A stretch of 64,000 bases of DNA from Pseudomonadaceae bacterium (GCA_900766265.1 CAAFUS010000005.1:212054-276053), one strand, 5' to 3'; shown: positions 26,219-35,934, counted from the stretch's first letter. A program made the numbers and translations. The notes: generated by a model from the letters alone, not told the origin.

Positions 26219-28728
26219 ATAACGCTCCGGCAACCGACCTAGACCAGCTCCACGACCAGTTCGACGAGGTCTGGGGCAATCCGCGCGGCTGGCGGGCGCT
26301 GACTATCGTCAACCACACCTCCATCGGCCTGCGCTTCCTGGTGACCGGGGCGTTCTTCTTCCTGGTCGGCGGGCTGCTGGCGATGCTGATCCGCACCCAG
26401 CTGGCGCTGCCCGGCTACGAGCTCATGGAGCCGGACGTCTACAACCAGGTCTTCACCATGCACGGCACGGTGATGATGTTCCTGTTCGCGGTGCCCATGA
26501 TGGAGGGACTCGCGGTCTACCTGATCCCCAAAATGATCGGCGCGCGCGACCTGGTCTTCCCGCGGCTCTCGGCGTTGGGCTACTTCTGCTACCTCTTCGG
26601 TGGACTGATCCTGCTCTCGAGCATCTTCCTGGACCTGGCGCCGAAGGCCGGCTGGTTCATGTACACACCGCTGTCCAGTTCAGCCCATACCCCAGGCGTG
26701 AACTCCGATTTCTGGCTGTTGGGCATCACCTTCGTGGAGATTTCCGCCGTCTCGGCCGGGGTCGAATTGGTGGTTTCGATCCTGCGCACCCGAACCAATG
26801 GCATGGCGCTGCACAAGATGCCGTTGTATGCCTGGTACATCCTGGTGATGGCGTTGATGATCGTGGTCGGCTTTCCGCCGCTGATCCTGGGCAGCATCCT
26901 GCTCGAACTCGAACGCGCCGCCGGCATGCCGTTCTTCGACGTTGCCCGCGGTGGCGATCCGGTCCTCTGGCAGCACCTGTTCTGGCTGTTCGGCCACCCC
27001 GAGGTGTACATCATCTTCCTGCCGGGCGCCGGCATCGTCTCGACGTTGCTTCCGGTGTTCTGCCAGCGCCCACTGGTGGGCTACCGCTGGGTGGTGATGG
27101 GCGTGGTGACCACAGGTTTTCTCAGCTTTGGGCTCTGGGTGCACCACATGTTCACCGTCGGCATTCCGCAGCTGGCGCTGGGGTTCTTCTCCGCCGCCAG
27201 CATGCTGGTGGCGATTCCCACCGGGGTGCAGATCTTCGCCTGGATCGCCACCCTGTGGCTCGGCCGGCCGGTCTACAAGGTGCCGATGCTCTGGCTGGTG
27301 GGCTTCCTGATCGTCTTCGTCTGCGGCGGCCTGACCGGCGTGATGCTGGCGCTGGTGCCGTTCGACTGGCAGGTGCATGACACCCATTTCGTGGTCGCGC
27401 ACATGCACTACGTGCTGGTCGGCGGCATGTTCTTCCCACTGATGGCGGGCCTGTACTACTGGCTGCCGCACTTCTCCGGCCGGATGCCTTCGGCCCGGCT
27501 CGGACGCTGGGGCTTCTGGCTGGTGTTCATCGGGTTCAACGTGACCTTCCTGGTCATGCACTGGACCGGGCTGATCGGCATGCCGCGCCGGGTCTATACG
27601 TACGACACGGGTCTGGGCTGGGACATGCCGAACCTGGTGTCCTCGGTCGGCAGCTTCATCATGGCCATCGGCGTCGCCACCATCCTGCTGGACATCGTCC
27701 TGCACTTCCGCTTCGGCCAGCCGGCGCCGAAAAACCCCTGGAACGCTGACACGCTGGAATGGGGCACCAGCCTGCCGCCCAGCGCCTACAACTTCGTCAG
27801 CCTGCCGGACATCACCGACCGCCACCCGCTGTGGAAGGATCCGAATCTGCCCGACAGCATCGCACGGGGCGAACACGCGCTCACGGTGATCGACCATGGC
27901 CGTCGCGAAACCTGGGGCTCGGACCCACTGAGCGGCAAGGTCAGGGAAATCATCCACCTGCCGGGCAACAGCTGGCTCCCTTTCATCGCATCGGTGTTCC
28001 TCGCGGTACTCTGTCTGAGCCTGCTGAACAAAACATACATGCTCGCGCTCGTGGCCTGCGCGGCGGCCATCGTGACGCTGCTACGCTGGTCGTGGGAGAA
28101 CGGTGCCCACCCCGCCGCAGCACCGGACGCCCGCACCCAGCCGGGAGAGCCCCCGCTCCATTCGCGGACCTTCGACGGTCCGGGGTTATGGGGCATGGGG
28201 GTGACGCTGCTGGCCGACGGCGCACTTTACCTCTCGCTGATATTCGGCTGGTTCTACCTGTGGACCGTCTCGCCGGACTGGCAGGTGCCCGACACCACCC
28301 TCAATGGCTGGCTGATGGGCGCCAGCGCCGCTCTGCTGAGCGTAGGGGCGCTCTGGATGGGGCGGATCGTGCACCGGATGCGCCAGGGCGACATTCACAA
28401 CCTGCTGGGCCACTTGGCACTGCTGGGCGGACTGGCCTTCGTCCAGACCGGTGTCCTGATCTGGGTACTGGTCAACGCGGGGCTGCATGTCACCGAAACC
28501 GCCCACGATGCGGTGGTTTTCGTCATGCTCTTCTACAGCATCATGCACTGCGCGCTGGCGGCCGTGCTCACCGCGCTCCAGGCCTGGCGCGTCGGTTACG
28601 GTTACGTGGGCGTCAAGGCGCCCTACGAGCCGGTGGTAGTCCTGCAGCTTTGGTACTACAACCTGGCGGTGTTGTGGATCAGCTTCCTCTCACTGGTCCT
28701 GTTCCCCGGCACCTGGGGAGGCGCCTGA
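26215..28728 (+). CDS. fused cytochrome c oxidase subunits I and III
   Basis: An 837-residue fusion. The N-terminal about 560 residues are subunit I, with heme a His in MHGTVMMF, the CuB His and cross-linked Tyr in FGHPEVYIIFLPG, the CuB His pair in WVHHMF and heme ligands in THFVVAHMHY. The remainder (about 610-837) is a subunit III-like set of helices. Glu in GHPEVY is present, as in A1-type oxidases. The segment IPTGVQIFAW has Gln where the K-channel Lys is usual. It reduces O2 to water, pumping or conserving protons, using electrons from subunit II. Flanking overlaps indicate an operon. Confidence 0.92.
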   Translation: MNNAPATDLDQLHDQFDEVWGNPRGWRALTIVNHTSIGLRFLVTGAFFFLVGGLLAMLIRTQLALPGYELMEPDVYNQVFTMHGTVMMFLFAVPMMEGLAVYLIPKMIGARDLVFPRLSALGYFCYLFGGLILLSSIFLDLAPKAGWFMYTPLSSSAHTPGVNSDFWLLGITFVEISAVSAGVELVVSILRTRTNGMALHKMPLYAWYILVMALMIVVGFPPLILGSILLELERAAGMPFFDVARGGDPVLWQHLFWLFGHPEVYIIFLPGAGIVSTLLPVFCQRPLVGYRWVVMGVVTTGFLSFGLWVHHMFTVGIPQLALGFFSAASMLVAIPTGVQIFAWIATLWLGRPVYKVPMLWLVGFLIVFVCGGLTGVMLALVPFDWQVHDTHFVVAHMHYVLVGGMFFPLMAGLYYWLPHFSGRMPSARLGRWGFWLVFIGFNVTFLVMHWTGLIGMPRRVYTYDTGLGWDMPNLVSSVGSFIMAIGVATILLDIVLHFRFGQPAPKNPWNADTLEWGTSLPPSAYNFVSLPDITDRHPLWKDPNLPDSIARGEHALTVIDHGRRETWGSDPLSGKVREIIHLPGNSWLPFIASVFLAVLCLSLLNKTYMLALVACAAAIVTLLRWSWENGAHPAAAPDARTQPGEPPLHSRTFDGPGLWGMGVTLLADGALYLSLIFGWFYLWTVSPDWQVPDTTLNGWLMGASAALLSVGALWMGRIVHRMRQGDIHNLLGHLALLGGLAFVQTGVLIWVLVNAGLHVTETAHDAVVFVMLFYSIMHCALAAVLTALQAWRVGYGYVGVKAPYEPVVVLQLWYYNLAVLWISFLSLVLFPGTWGGA

Positions 28729-29090
28729 TGTCGAAATACGCCCGCACCTCGCCCTACCACCCGATCCAGATACCCCTGGGCTTCGTCCTCTGGAGCTTCT
28801 GGTTCGTCGCCATGTATGGCGGCCATGCCGTGGCCTGCGAGATCAATCCACCCGACCCTACGCTGGGCCCCTGGAACTGGCTCAACGGGGCGCTGGGCCT
28901 GCTCACGCTGGTCACGCTGACGATCCTGGTGCTGCAGGCGCGGCGCTTCTGGAGGCTGTCGCGCATGACCGACGAACTCAACGAGCGACAGATATTCGTC
29001 ACCAAGATCACCTCCGGCCTGCACCTGATCGCCGCGCTGGCGACGCTCTATGTCGGTATCCCCCTGCTGCAGCTGCCACCCTGCATATGA
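28728..29090 (+). CDS. small oxidase-cluster membrane protein
   Basis: A 120-residue protein with two hydrophobic segments (LGFVLWSFWFVAMYGGHAVA and LNGALGLLTLVTLTILVL) plus a third at the C-terminus. I do not recognise a named family. It overlaps both the subunit I-III gene (TGATG) and ctaG (ATGA), so it is translationally coupled and probably an accessory or assembly factor of this oxidase. Confidence 0.7.
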   Translation: MSKYARTSPYHPIQIPLGFVLWSFWFVAMYGGHAVACEINPPDPTLGPWNWLNGALGLLTLVTLTILVLQARRFWRLSRMTDELNERQIFVTKITSGLHLIAALATLYVGIPLLQLPPCI

Positions 29091-29908
29091 AGACGATCTC
29101 AGCCCTGCTACTGCTCACCCTCGCCCGCCCCGCGGCTGCTCATGGCCTGTTCGATGCTCATATCAGCGAGCGGCTGCCGCTGCTACTCACCGCGCTGCTC
29201 CTGGGCGGGGCCTGGCTGCTGTATCTGCTGGGCTCCCGTCGTGTGCCGCCCCGGCGCAGCGAAGCGGCCTGGTTCCACGGCGCGATGCTGATCTGCGCCT
29301 ATGCAGTGTTCGGCCCGATCGACGATTGGGCCGAAACCAGCACCAGCCTGCACATGACCCAGCACATGCTGTTCATCGTGGTCATCGCCCCCATGTGGGC
29401 GCTGGCCAGGCCATTGCCGCAGTGGCGTGCCATCACCGGACGCCTGGGGCAGCCGTTGTGGACAGCGATACTGCGCGCCGGGCGCTACCCCACCGCGCTG
29501 GCCATGCTGCACGGCGCGATCATCTGGATCTGGCACACCCCCAAGCTTTACCTCCTGGCATTGGACAACCTGTGGTGGCACGCCTTCGAACATGCCTGCT
29601 TTCTGTTCAGCGGCTGGCTGTTCTGGTGGTCGGTGCTGCGGGCCAATCCCAAGCAGGTACCCCAGGCGTTGATGGCCTTGTTGCTTACGTTGATGCACAC
29701 CGGCCTGCTCGGCGCGCTGCTGACCTTCGGCACCACATCCTTCTACGGCGAGCACCGCGACGTGCAGGACCAGCAGCTGGCCGGCCTGATCATGTGGGTG
29801 CCGGGCGGGCTGGTGTACCTGGCAGCCGGCGCCTGGATCGCCTGGCGCTGGCTCACCCGCATGTGGCGGCGTCAGCAGGAGCGGCCCGCGAGCGATCATC
29901 ATTTCTAG
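29087..29908 (+). CDS. ctaG: CtaG-type cytochrome c oxidase assembly protein
   Basis: A 273-residue polytopic membrane protein of the caa3-type CtaG family (the Bacillus kind, unrelated to the proteobacterial Cox11). About seven hydrophobic helices are visible, with His-rich motifs HMTQHMLFIVVIAPMWAL, HGAIIWIWHTPKLY and AFEHACFLF that suggest copper or heme handling. It closes the oxidase operon, overlapping the preceding gene by 4 bp. It is required in relatives for active oxidase. Confidence 0.87.
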   Translation: MKTISALLLLTLARPAAAHGLFDAHISERLPLLLTALLLGGAWLLYLLGSRRVPPRRSEAAWFHGAMLICAYAVFGPIDDWAETSTSLHMTQHMLFIVVIAPMWALARPLPQWRAITGRLGQPLWTAILRAGRYPTALAMLHGAIIWIWHTPKLYLLALDNLWWHAFEHACFLFSGWLFWWSVLRANPKQVPQALMALLLTLMHTGLLGALLTFGTTSFYGEHRDVQDQQLAGLIMWVPGGLVYLAAGAWIAWRWLTRMWRRQQERPASDHHF

Positions 29909-30071
29909 GCGGTCAGACCTTGTTACGCATGACTGGCCGCACGACGACCCGGTTGCGGTCTAATGCGCCCTCGCCAGCACGCCGGACACCCCGGAAGGTA
30001 GCGGTTCAAGCCAAGCGTACGCGTTAACCGGCCTGCGGCACTGCAGGCCCTTGCAAGAGGAAGCAACACCC

Positions 30072-31520
30072 ATGACGGAATCCACCCCAAGCCGAACGGC
30101 GGATATTGCCGCCTGGATCGGCCTGTTCCTGGGCCCCCTGTGCCTGCTGTTGTGCCTGTTGACCGAGCCGCCGGCCGGTCTGTCGGATACAGCCTGGCTG
30201 ACGGTCGGGCTGGCCGCGCTGATGGCGATCTGGTGGGCCACCGAGGCGATACCGATTCCTGCGACCTCGCTGCTGCCGATCCTGCTGATCCCTCTGCTGG
30301 GAATCGACACCATGGCCAAGGCGACCGCGCCCTACGCCAACCCCACCATCTTTCTGTTCCTCGGCGGCTTCCTGCTGGGCCTGGCCATGCAGCGCTGGAA
30401 CCTGCACAAGCGCATCGCGCTGGCGACCCTGCTCGCCGTCGGCAGCCAGCCTAGCAAGCAGATCGCCGGGTTCATGATCGCCACCGCCTTCATCAGCATG
30501 TGGGTGAGCAACACCGCGACCAGTATCATGATGCTGCCGATCGGCCTGTCGGTGATCGGCCTGTTGGTATCCAACAGCGAACCGAAGGAGAGCGAACGCT
30601 TCACCGTCGCGCTGCTGCTGGGTATCGCTTACGCCGCCAGCGTCGGCGGGGTCGCCACGCTGATCGGCACGCCGCCCAATGCGCTGCTGGCAGCCTTCCT
30701 GCGCGAGAACCATGACGTGCACATCGGCTTCGGCCAATGGATGCTGCTCGGCGTGCCGGTTACGGTCGCCATGCTGACCTTCATCTGGTGGTGGCTGACG
30801 CGTGGTGGTTTCCAGCTCCACGGTGGCGACAGCCGTGGCCTGCTGGAAAAGGAAATGGCCGAGCTCGGCCCCATGTCCCATGCGGAAAAGCTTGTCGCCG
30901 TGGTGTTCGTGCTGGCCGCCCTGGCCTGGATCTTCCAGCCGATGCTGGCCGGCTACATCAGTGGCATCGACGACACCAGCATTGCCATGGTGGCCGCGCT
31001 GTCGCTGTTCCTGATTCCGGTCAACCGTCGCGAGCGGGTATTCCTGATGGATTGGGATACCGCGAACAAGGTGCCGTGGGGCGTTCTGCTGCTCTTTGGG
31101 GGTGGCTTGTCGCTGGCCGGTGTGATCGGCGCGTCGGGCCTTGCGCAGTGGATCGCGCAAAGCCTGCAGGGCATCGATGCCCTTCCGCTGATCCTGATGA
31201 TCGGCCTGGTGGCCCTGGTGATCACCTTTCTCACCGAGATCACCTCGAACACCGCCACCGCCGCGGCCTTCCTGCCTCTGCTCGGCGCATTGGCGGTAGC
31301 CCAGGGCCTGCCGCCGGAAATGCTCGCGATTCCGGCGGCCATCGCGGCGAGCTGCGCCTTCATGATGCCGGTGGCGACGCCGCCGAACGCCATCGTCTTC
31401 GGTACCGGACAGATGAAGATCCAGTCGATGATCAAGGCCGGCTTCGCCATCAACCTGTTCGGCGTGGTGCTGGTTACCGGACTGTGTTACCTGCTGATCG
31501 GAATGATCTGGGGCGCCTGA
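30072..31520 (+). CDS. DASS/SLC13-family anion:sodium symporter
   Basis: A 482-residue inner-membrane transporter of the divalent anion:sodium symporter family, with 11-12 hydrophobic segments and the two signature loops: MWVSNTATSIMMLPIG in the N-half and LTEITSNTATAAAFLP in the C-half (SNT motifs). Likely substrates are dicarboxylates such as succinate or malate, or sulfate; the exact one cannot be told. The ATG at 30072 has AGAGGAAG upstream; an in-frame TTG at 30051 is less likely. It stands alone and converges with efp. Confidence 0.9.
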   Translation: MTESTPSRTADIAAWIGLFLGPLCLLLCLLTEPPAGLSDTAWLTVGLAALMAIWWATEAIPIPATSLLPILLIPLLGIDTMAKATAPYANPTIFLFLGGFLLGLAMQRWNLHKRIALATLLAVGSQPSKQIAGFMIATAFISMWVSNTATSIMMLPIGLSVIGLLVSNSEPKESERFTVALLLGIAYAASVGGVATLIGTPPNALLAAFLRENHDVHIGFGQWMLLGVPVTVAMLTFIWWWLTRGGFQLHGGDSRGLLEKEMAELGPMSHAEKLVAVVFVLAALAWIFQPMLAGYISGIDDTSIAMVAALSLFLIPVNRRERVFLMDWDTANKVPWGVLLLFGGGLSLAGVIGASGLAQWIAQSLQGIDALPLILMIGLVALVITFLTEITSNTATAAAFLPLLGALAVAQGLPPEMLAIPAAIAASCAFMMPVATPPNAIVFGTGQMKIQSMIKAGFAINLFGVVLVTGLCYLLIGMIWGA

Positions 31521-31537
31521 CGGCCTGCGCACATCGC

Positions 31538-31574
31538 AGGGCATGCGTCGTCCCACGGGTTCGGCGCATGCCCT
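31538..31574. terminator. inverted repeat after the transporter gene
   Basis: Perfect 10-bp arms AGGGCATGCG / CGCATGCCCT around a 17-base loop, 17 bp after the stop codon. No U tract; termination is plausible but unproven. Confidence 0.4.
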
Positions 31575-31621
31575 ATCCGGAGCGCCATGCCTCAGGCTTC
31601 TCGGTCGAAAACAAACCTCCA

Positions 31622-31650
31622 CAAAAAAGCCCGGCGCTTGGCCGGGCTTC
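31622..31650 (-). terminator. rho-independent terminator of efp
   Basis: On the minus strand an AGCCCGGC/GCCGGGCT stem followed by a run of six T, 16 bp after the efp stop. Classic intrinsic terminator. Confidence 0.85.
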
Positions 31651-31665
31651 TCGTGTCGCGAGGCC

Positions 31666-32232
31666 TCAGGCCTTGACGCGCGACTTGTACTCGCCGGTAC
31701 GGGTGTCGATCTCGATCGAGTCGCCGATTTCGCAGAAGGCGGAAACCTGCAGCTCTGCACCGTTCTTCAGGCGGGCGGTCTTCATGACCTTGCCGGAGGT
31801 GTCGCCGCGCACGGACGGCTCCGTGTAGACGATTTCACGAACGATGGTGGTCGGCAGTTCGACGGAGATCACCTTGTCGTTGTAGAAGACCGCTTCGCAG
31901 ACGTCGGTCATGCCGTCTTCGATGAAGGTCATCACGCCTTCGAGGTCGTCCTTCTCGATCTCGTACTGGTTGAACTCCTCGTCCATGAATACGTAGAGCG
32001 GGTCGGCGAAGTAGGAGTAGGTCACTTCCTTGCGCTCGAGGATGACGGGCTCGAGCTTGTCGTCGGCCTTGTACACGGTCTCGGTGGCAGAACCGTTGAG
32101 CAGGTTCTTCAGCTTCATCTTGACCACGGCACTGTTGCGGCCGGATTTGTTGAATTCGGCTTTCTGGATAACCCAGGGCGCGCCATTGATGATGGCCACC
32201 TGGCCGGCACGAAACTCTTGTGCGGTTTTCAT
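31666..32232 (-). CDS. efp: elongation factor P
   Basis: A 188-residue translation factor that relieves ribosome stalling at polyproline. Three beta domains: KOW-like (1-65), OB (66-125) and C-terminal OB (130-188, with GDTSGKVMKTARL). The modified loop reads NKSGRNSAV with Arg32 at the tip, the residue rhamnosylated by EarP in Pseudomonas rather than the Lys lysylated in E. coli. The start at 32232 (MKTAQEFRAGQ) fits the family. earP lies 41 bp upstream on the same strand. Confidence 0.97.
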   Translation of the reverse strand: MKTAQEFRAGQVAIINGAPWVIQKAEFNKSGRNSAVVKMKLKNLLNGSATETVYKADDKLEPVILERKEVTYSYFADPLYVFMDEEFNQYEIEKDDLEGVMTFIEDGMTDVCEAVFYNDKVISVELPTTIVREIVYTEPSVRGDTSGKVMKTARLKNGAELQVSAFCEIGDSIEIDTRTGEYKSRVKA

Positions 32233-32273
32233 ACGAATATCCGATGGATTAGAGACAAAAAACAGGCCGCGTA

Positions 32274-33425
32274 TCATAGCCAATCTGTGTAAAAAAACAC
32301 CAGCTTTGCGGCCAGGTCACCGTTGCTGGTCTGGATCTGAGTCCAGGCCTCAGCATGGTTCACCAACTCCGCATGGTGCACGCGCAACTGCTGCCAGGCC
32401 TGCCCTGCCCCTTGCCCTGCATTCCAGGCCTGCCAGAACGCCCAGAGCGCGCCGCGAGCCTCATTCGACAAGCCATCGGCGTAGAGGTCGAAAAACGCGC
32501 TCAGCTTGTCCCAGTGGGCATCCTCCTCCTGCGGATAGATATGCCAGACCAGTGGCCGGCCCGCCCATTGCGCCCGGATGAACGACTCTTCGCCACGCAC
32601 CGCGTTGAAATCGCAGCACCAGAGCAGAAGGTCGTACTCGTCCTGGGTCATGAACGGCAACACCGCAATCCGCAACGCCCCGCGCTCTCGCTGCATGCCG
32701 GCCGTCAATCGGCCTTCGTACAGCCAGCGCTCGACGTCGGTCAGCACCCGGCCAACCGGCACCAGGAGTAACGTTGACTCCGGCCCCTCAGCCAGTGCAT
32801 CGAGCCAACCGGCCACCGCGTCGTTTTCGTAGGCGAACAAAGAAACGACCTGCGCGCCGTCCGGGACGGCTATCCCCTTCTGGCCAAGAAAAGCTTCGCG
32901 CGACGCGGCCTGCCGCTGAAACGCTCGGCGCTCCTCGAGCAGGCCGGCCTCGCGTATCAAGCCGCCAGTCCCGGACTCGAAGCCCGGGAAGAAGAAGTAC
33001 TTCTGCAGCCCGCTCGGCTGCAGCGACGGCAACCCATGGCACCCCTTGATCCACCCCTCGGCACTGAGATATTCGAGGTTGAGCCAGAGGATTTGCCGTC
33101 CGCTCTCGGACATCGCCTTGATGTAAGCCGGTGGCAGGTTGCAGGCGAACGCCTCGATGACCACGTCGCCCGGTTGGGTAGCAAGCCACTCGCGCGGCCA
33201 GTGCCTCACGTCGACACCCGCATGCATCTGGCTCTGCACGTCCGCCCGCGCGCCCGGGCACAGCGCGACGAAAGTTTCCAGATCATCGACCCACAGCCTC
33301 ACCGCCTGACCATGCTCGGCAACCAACTGCCGCGCCAGGCGCCAGGTCACGCCGATGTCGCCGTAGTTGTCCACCACAGCACAGAAAATGTCCCAGAGAG
33401 GTCTGCCAGGCACGAGGAGCTCCAT
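32274..33425 (-). CDS. earP: EF-P arginine rhamnosyltransferase EarP
   Basis: A 383-residue GT-B enzyme that transfers rhamnose from dTDP-L-rhamnose to Arg32 of EF-P. Recognised by WDIFCAVVDNYGDIGVTWRL at the N-terminus, including the catalytic Asp region DNYGDIG, and by the C-terminal nucleotide-sugar site FNAVRGEESFIRAQWAGRP. Length is typical. Being directly upstream of efp on the same strand confirms the pair. Confidence 0.95.
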   Translation of the reverse strand: MELLVPGRPLWDIFCAVVDNYGDIGVTWRLARQLVAEHGQAVRLWVDDLETFVALCPGARADVQSQMHAGVDVRHWPREWLATQPGDVVIEAFACNLPPAYIKAMSESGRQILWLNLEYLSAEGWIKGCHGLPSLQPSGLQKYFFFPGFESGTGGLIREAGLLEERRAFQRQAASREAFLGQKGIAVPDGAQVVSLFAYENDAVAGWLDALAEGPESTLLLVPVGRVLTDVERWLYEGRLTAGMQRERGALRIAVLPFMTQDEYDLLLWCCDFNAVRGEESFIRAQWAGRPLVWHIYPQEEDAHWDKLSAFFDLYADGLSNEARGALWAFWQAWNAGQGAGQAWQQLRVHHAELVNHAEAWTQIQTSNGDLAAKLVFFYTDWL

Positions 33426-33580
33426 CAGGCGAAAACGTTGATTGTCGCTCTATCCGAGGCAGGCACGGCAGCGCCGCGCATCGAGCGCAGGCATTTTTCG
33501 ATAATAAGGAGAATCGAGAGAGCGAAGTGGCCGATCAGCCATTCACTGGAGCCTGTCATCGACAGGCCTGACGTTATGGA

Positions 33581-33690
33581 GGCGACCCTACCAGCCACAC
33601 CCCGGCACACAATGTCACCGCTGCGGCTGCTTCCTTCCGGACCTGACCGGGTTCACGGCTGATCGTTGCGGGGGGACCGGCAGGGCCACC
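33581..33690 (-). ncRNA. ffs: 4.5S RNA of the signal recognition particle
   Basis: On the minus strand the conserved SRP hairpin is seen: the M-domain-binding loop with CAGGTCCGGAAGGAAGCAGC flanked by pairing arms. The 5' GGTGGCCCT pairs with the 3' AGGGTCGCC (with G-U pairs), which sets the ends at about 33690 and 33581. It partners Ffh for co-translational membrane targeting. The mature 5' and 3' ends are approximate. Confidence 0.93.
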
Positions 33691-33722
33691 ATAACGAAAC
33701 CCGCCTGGCGGCGAGCCGCGCC

Positions 33723-33750
33723 ATTGTACCGGCTTGAGAGCAAGTTACAA
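33723..33750 (-). promoter_or_regulatory. sigma-70 promoter of ffs
   Basis: Minus strand TTGTAA, 16 bases, TACAAT, giving a start near 33716 and a leader of about 25 bases, as expected for a precursor trimmed at its 5' end. Confidence 0.5.
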
Positions 33751-33816
33751 CCTGCGCCGGCCATCAATTACACCGGTGAGTGAGATAGCCTGGAACTGCA
33801 ACCTCCCAGGCCCGTT

Positions 33817-35829
33817 TCATATTTCGCTGGGGCCTGCGCGACGCTTCTGGTAGATCAAGTCAACGATCTCCCCTTCGGGCATGTAGCCACTGACCGCTTC
33901 GCGCAAAAGCAGGCGGACGGCGGGGTAGTCGTCGTCCATCACGGCTTTGTGCAGCCTGCCGAGCAACTGCTTCAGGTCTTCCCAGCTCATGCATTCCTCT
34001 GCAGCCCGCATGATCATCGGATGCTCGGTCGGGCTGACGTTTTCGCCGATCAGCAATTCTTCGTAAAGCTTTTCGCCGGGTCGCAGCCCCGTATAGACGA
34101 TGGGGATATCCCCCTGCGGATTTTTCTCGGAGCGAACGCTCAGGCCCGACAAGTGGATGAGCTTTTCGGCCAACTTGGCGATACGGACCGGTTGCCCCAT
34201 GTCCAGCACGAAAACGTCCCCGCCCTCACCCATAGAGCCGGCCTGGATGACCAGCTGCGCCGCTTCCGGGATAGTCATGAAGTAACGGGTGATGTTGGGA
34301 TGGGTCACGGTCACTGGGCCGCCGGCTCGAATCTGCTCATAAAAGCGCGGGATGACCGAGCCGGAAGACCCCAATACGTTACCGAAGCGCACCATCGAAA
34401 ACCGCGTCTTGTTCACGTGATGCACCGGGCCCGAATCGAAGAGCACCGGAGCGGTTTCCCGTGCCAAGGCTTGCAGCACCATTTCGGCGACCCGCTTGGT
34501 GCTGCCCATCACATTGGTCGGCCGCACTGCCTTATCGGTCGATACCAGTACGAAATGATTGACACCTGAACGGATGGCCGCCTGCACGGTATTGAGCGTA
34601 CCGAACACATTGTTGAGCACGCCCTCCGCGACGTTGTGCTCAACCATCGGCACGTGCTTGTAAGCCGCGGCGTGGTAGATGGTTTCGACCTCCCAGGTGC
34701 GCAATACATCTTCCACACGCTGTGGGTTACGCACTGACCCCAGGATCGGCACAAGCCGAATGGGTTGCGAAACCCGCTCTACAACCTCCTCCAGTTCGGT
34801 GTGGATGCTGTAGAGGTTGAATTCACAGTGATCGTAAAGAAGCAGGGTGCTTGGCCGTGTAGCGAGTATCTGCCGGCAGAGCTCCGAGCCGATGGAGCCT
34901 CCCGCCCCCGTTACCATGACGACCCGACCTTGGATGCATTTTTCGAACAATGCCCGGTCCGGCGGGACGGCGTCCCGTCCAAGCAAGTCGGCGATGTCCA
35001 CCTCCTGGATGTCCTCAACCCGTACAGTGCCGCTGGCCAGGTCATGGAAGGCGGGCACACTGCGCACATGGAGCGGGTACTGCTCCAGCGCCTCGAGTAT
35101 TTCTCGCCTGCGGCCACGTGAAGCGGACGGCACGGCCAGAAGGATCTCCTCGGCACCCGTATCGTCGATCATCTGGTGGATATGGGCCGCGCTGTAAACA
35201 CGCAGGCCCGCGATGATCCGGTTGTCGATGTTCGGATCATCATCTATGAATGCCACTGGCCGCATTGCACGCCCGAGGCGCAACGCGGCGACCAACTGGT
35301 TACCTGCTACCCCCGCTCCGTATACCGCTACCTTGATTAGGCTGGCGTCCCGCCCCTGAAAGCTCAGCGTATGGTTGGAAGAGAACCAGTCGCCCATAAA
35401 GTACTGGCGCAGTACCAGGCGCAGACCACCGATCAACACCAGGCTCAACCACCAGTAATTGAACACCATCGAGCGAGGGATCAGCTTGGGCGCGCCCTGG
35501 TACCAGTAAACCGCCAGAGACAGCGTCAACGCCGACAGGGTGACCGCCTTGGCGATCGCGATCAGCGCATCGTTCCCCAGATAACGCATCACCGCCCGGT
35601 ACATGCCGAGACGAATGAACAATGGAACGGAAATCACAGGCGCTAGAATAAAAAGCCATAGATGGCCGCTTAGTGGCTCGATGTCCTTGACTTCGCCGAG
35701 ACGGACGGCGAACGCCAACCAGAGCGCTGTCCAAACCAACAGCACATCTACGGCCACCTGAATTGCGCGCTTATATCGACGAGGAAGACTAACCAGCCGG
35801 CAGCGCAGTTTTTCGGCGATTCTTAACAC
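33817..35829 (-). CDS. wbpM: WbpM-type nucleotide-sugar 4,6-dehydratase
   Basis: A 670-residue inner-membrane enzyme. Four N-terminal helices (about 20-145) precede a CoA-binding-like domain and a cytosolic SDR domain (about 300-590) with VTGAGGSIGSELC for NAD(P). The catalytic region NVMGSTKR has Met in place of the usual Tyr of YxxxK, as in WbpM and FlaA1. It would form UDP-4-keto-6-deoxy-GlcNAc, a precursor of FucNAc or QuiNAc residues. It is the last gene of the polysaccharide locus, as in P. aeruginosa, where ihfB and wbpM bracket the O-antigen genes. Confidence 0.93.
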   Translation of the reverse strand: MLRIAEKLRCRLVSLPRRYKRAIQVAVDVLLVWTALWLAFAVRLGEVKDIEPLSGHLWLFILAPVISVPLFIRLGMYRAVMRYLGNDALIAIAKAVTLSALTLSLAVYWYQGAPKLIPRSMVFNYWWLSLVLIGGLRLVLRQYFMGDWFSSNHTLSFQGRDASLIKVAVYGAGVAGNQLVAALRLGRAMRPVAFIDDDPNIDNRIIAGLRVYSAAHIHQMIDDTGAEEILLAVPSASRGRRREILEALEQYPLHVRSVPAFHDLASGTVRVEDIQEVDIADLLGRDAVPPDRALFEKCIQGRVVMVTGAGGSIGSELCRQILATRPSTLLLYDHCEFNLYSIHTELEEVVERVSQPIRLVPILGSVRNPQRVEDVLRTWEVETIYHAAAYKHVPMVEHNVAEGVLNNVFGTLNTVQAAIRSGVNHFVLVSTDKAVRPTNVMGSTKRVAEMVLQALARETAPVLFDSGPVHHVNKTRFSMVRFGNVLGSSGSVIPRFYEQIRAGGPVTVTHPNITRYFMTIPEAAQLVIQAGSMGEGGDVFVLDMGQPVRIAKLAEKLIHLSGLSVRSEKNPQGDIPIVYTGLRPGEKLYEELLIGENVSPTEHPMIMRAAEECMSWEDLKQLLGRLHKAVMDDDYPAVRLLLREAVSGYMPEGEIVDLIYQKRRAGPSEI

Positions 35830-35934
35830 CGGTCACCTTGTTCTTTTAGGTCGTTGCAGTTGATGCGCCATCAGACCTGCGGCAGGTGACAAAATCCGCA
35901 GCACTTCTCGCAAATTTGTTCATATCGTTATTGT

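Noticed and set aside
26680..27957. Long antisense open frame opposite the oxidase subunit I-III gene
   Set aside because: His, Gln and Asp-rich antisense of a high-G+C membrane protein gene; typical shadow.
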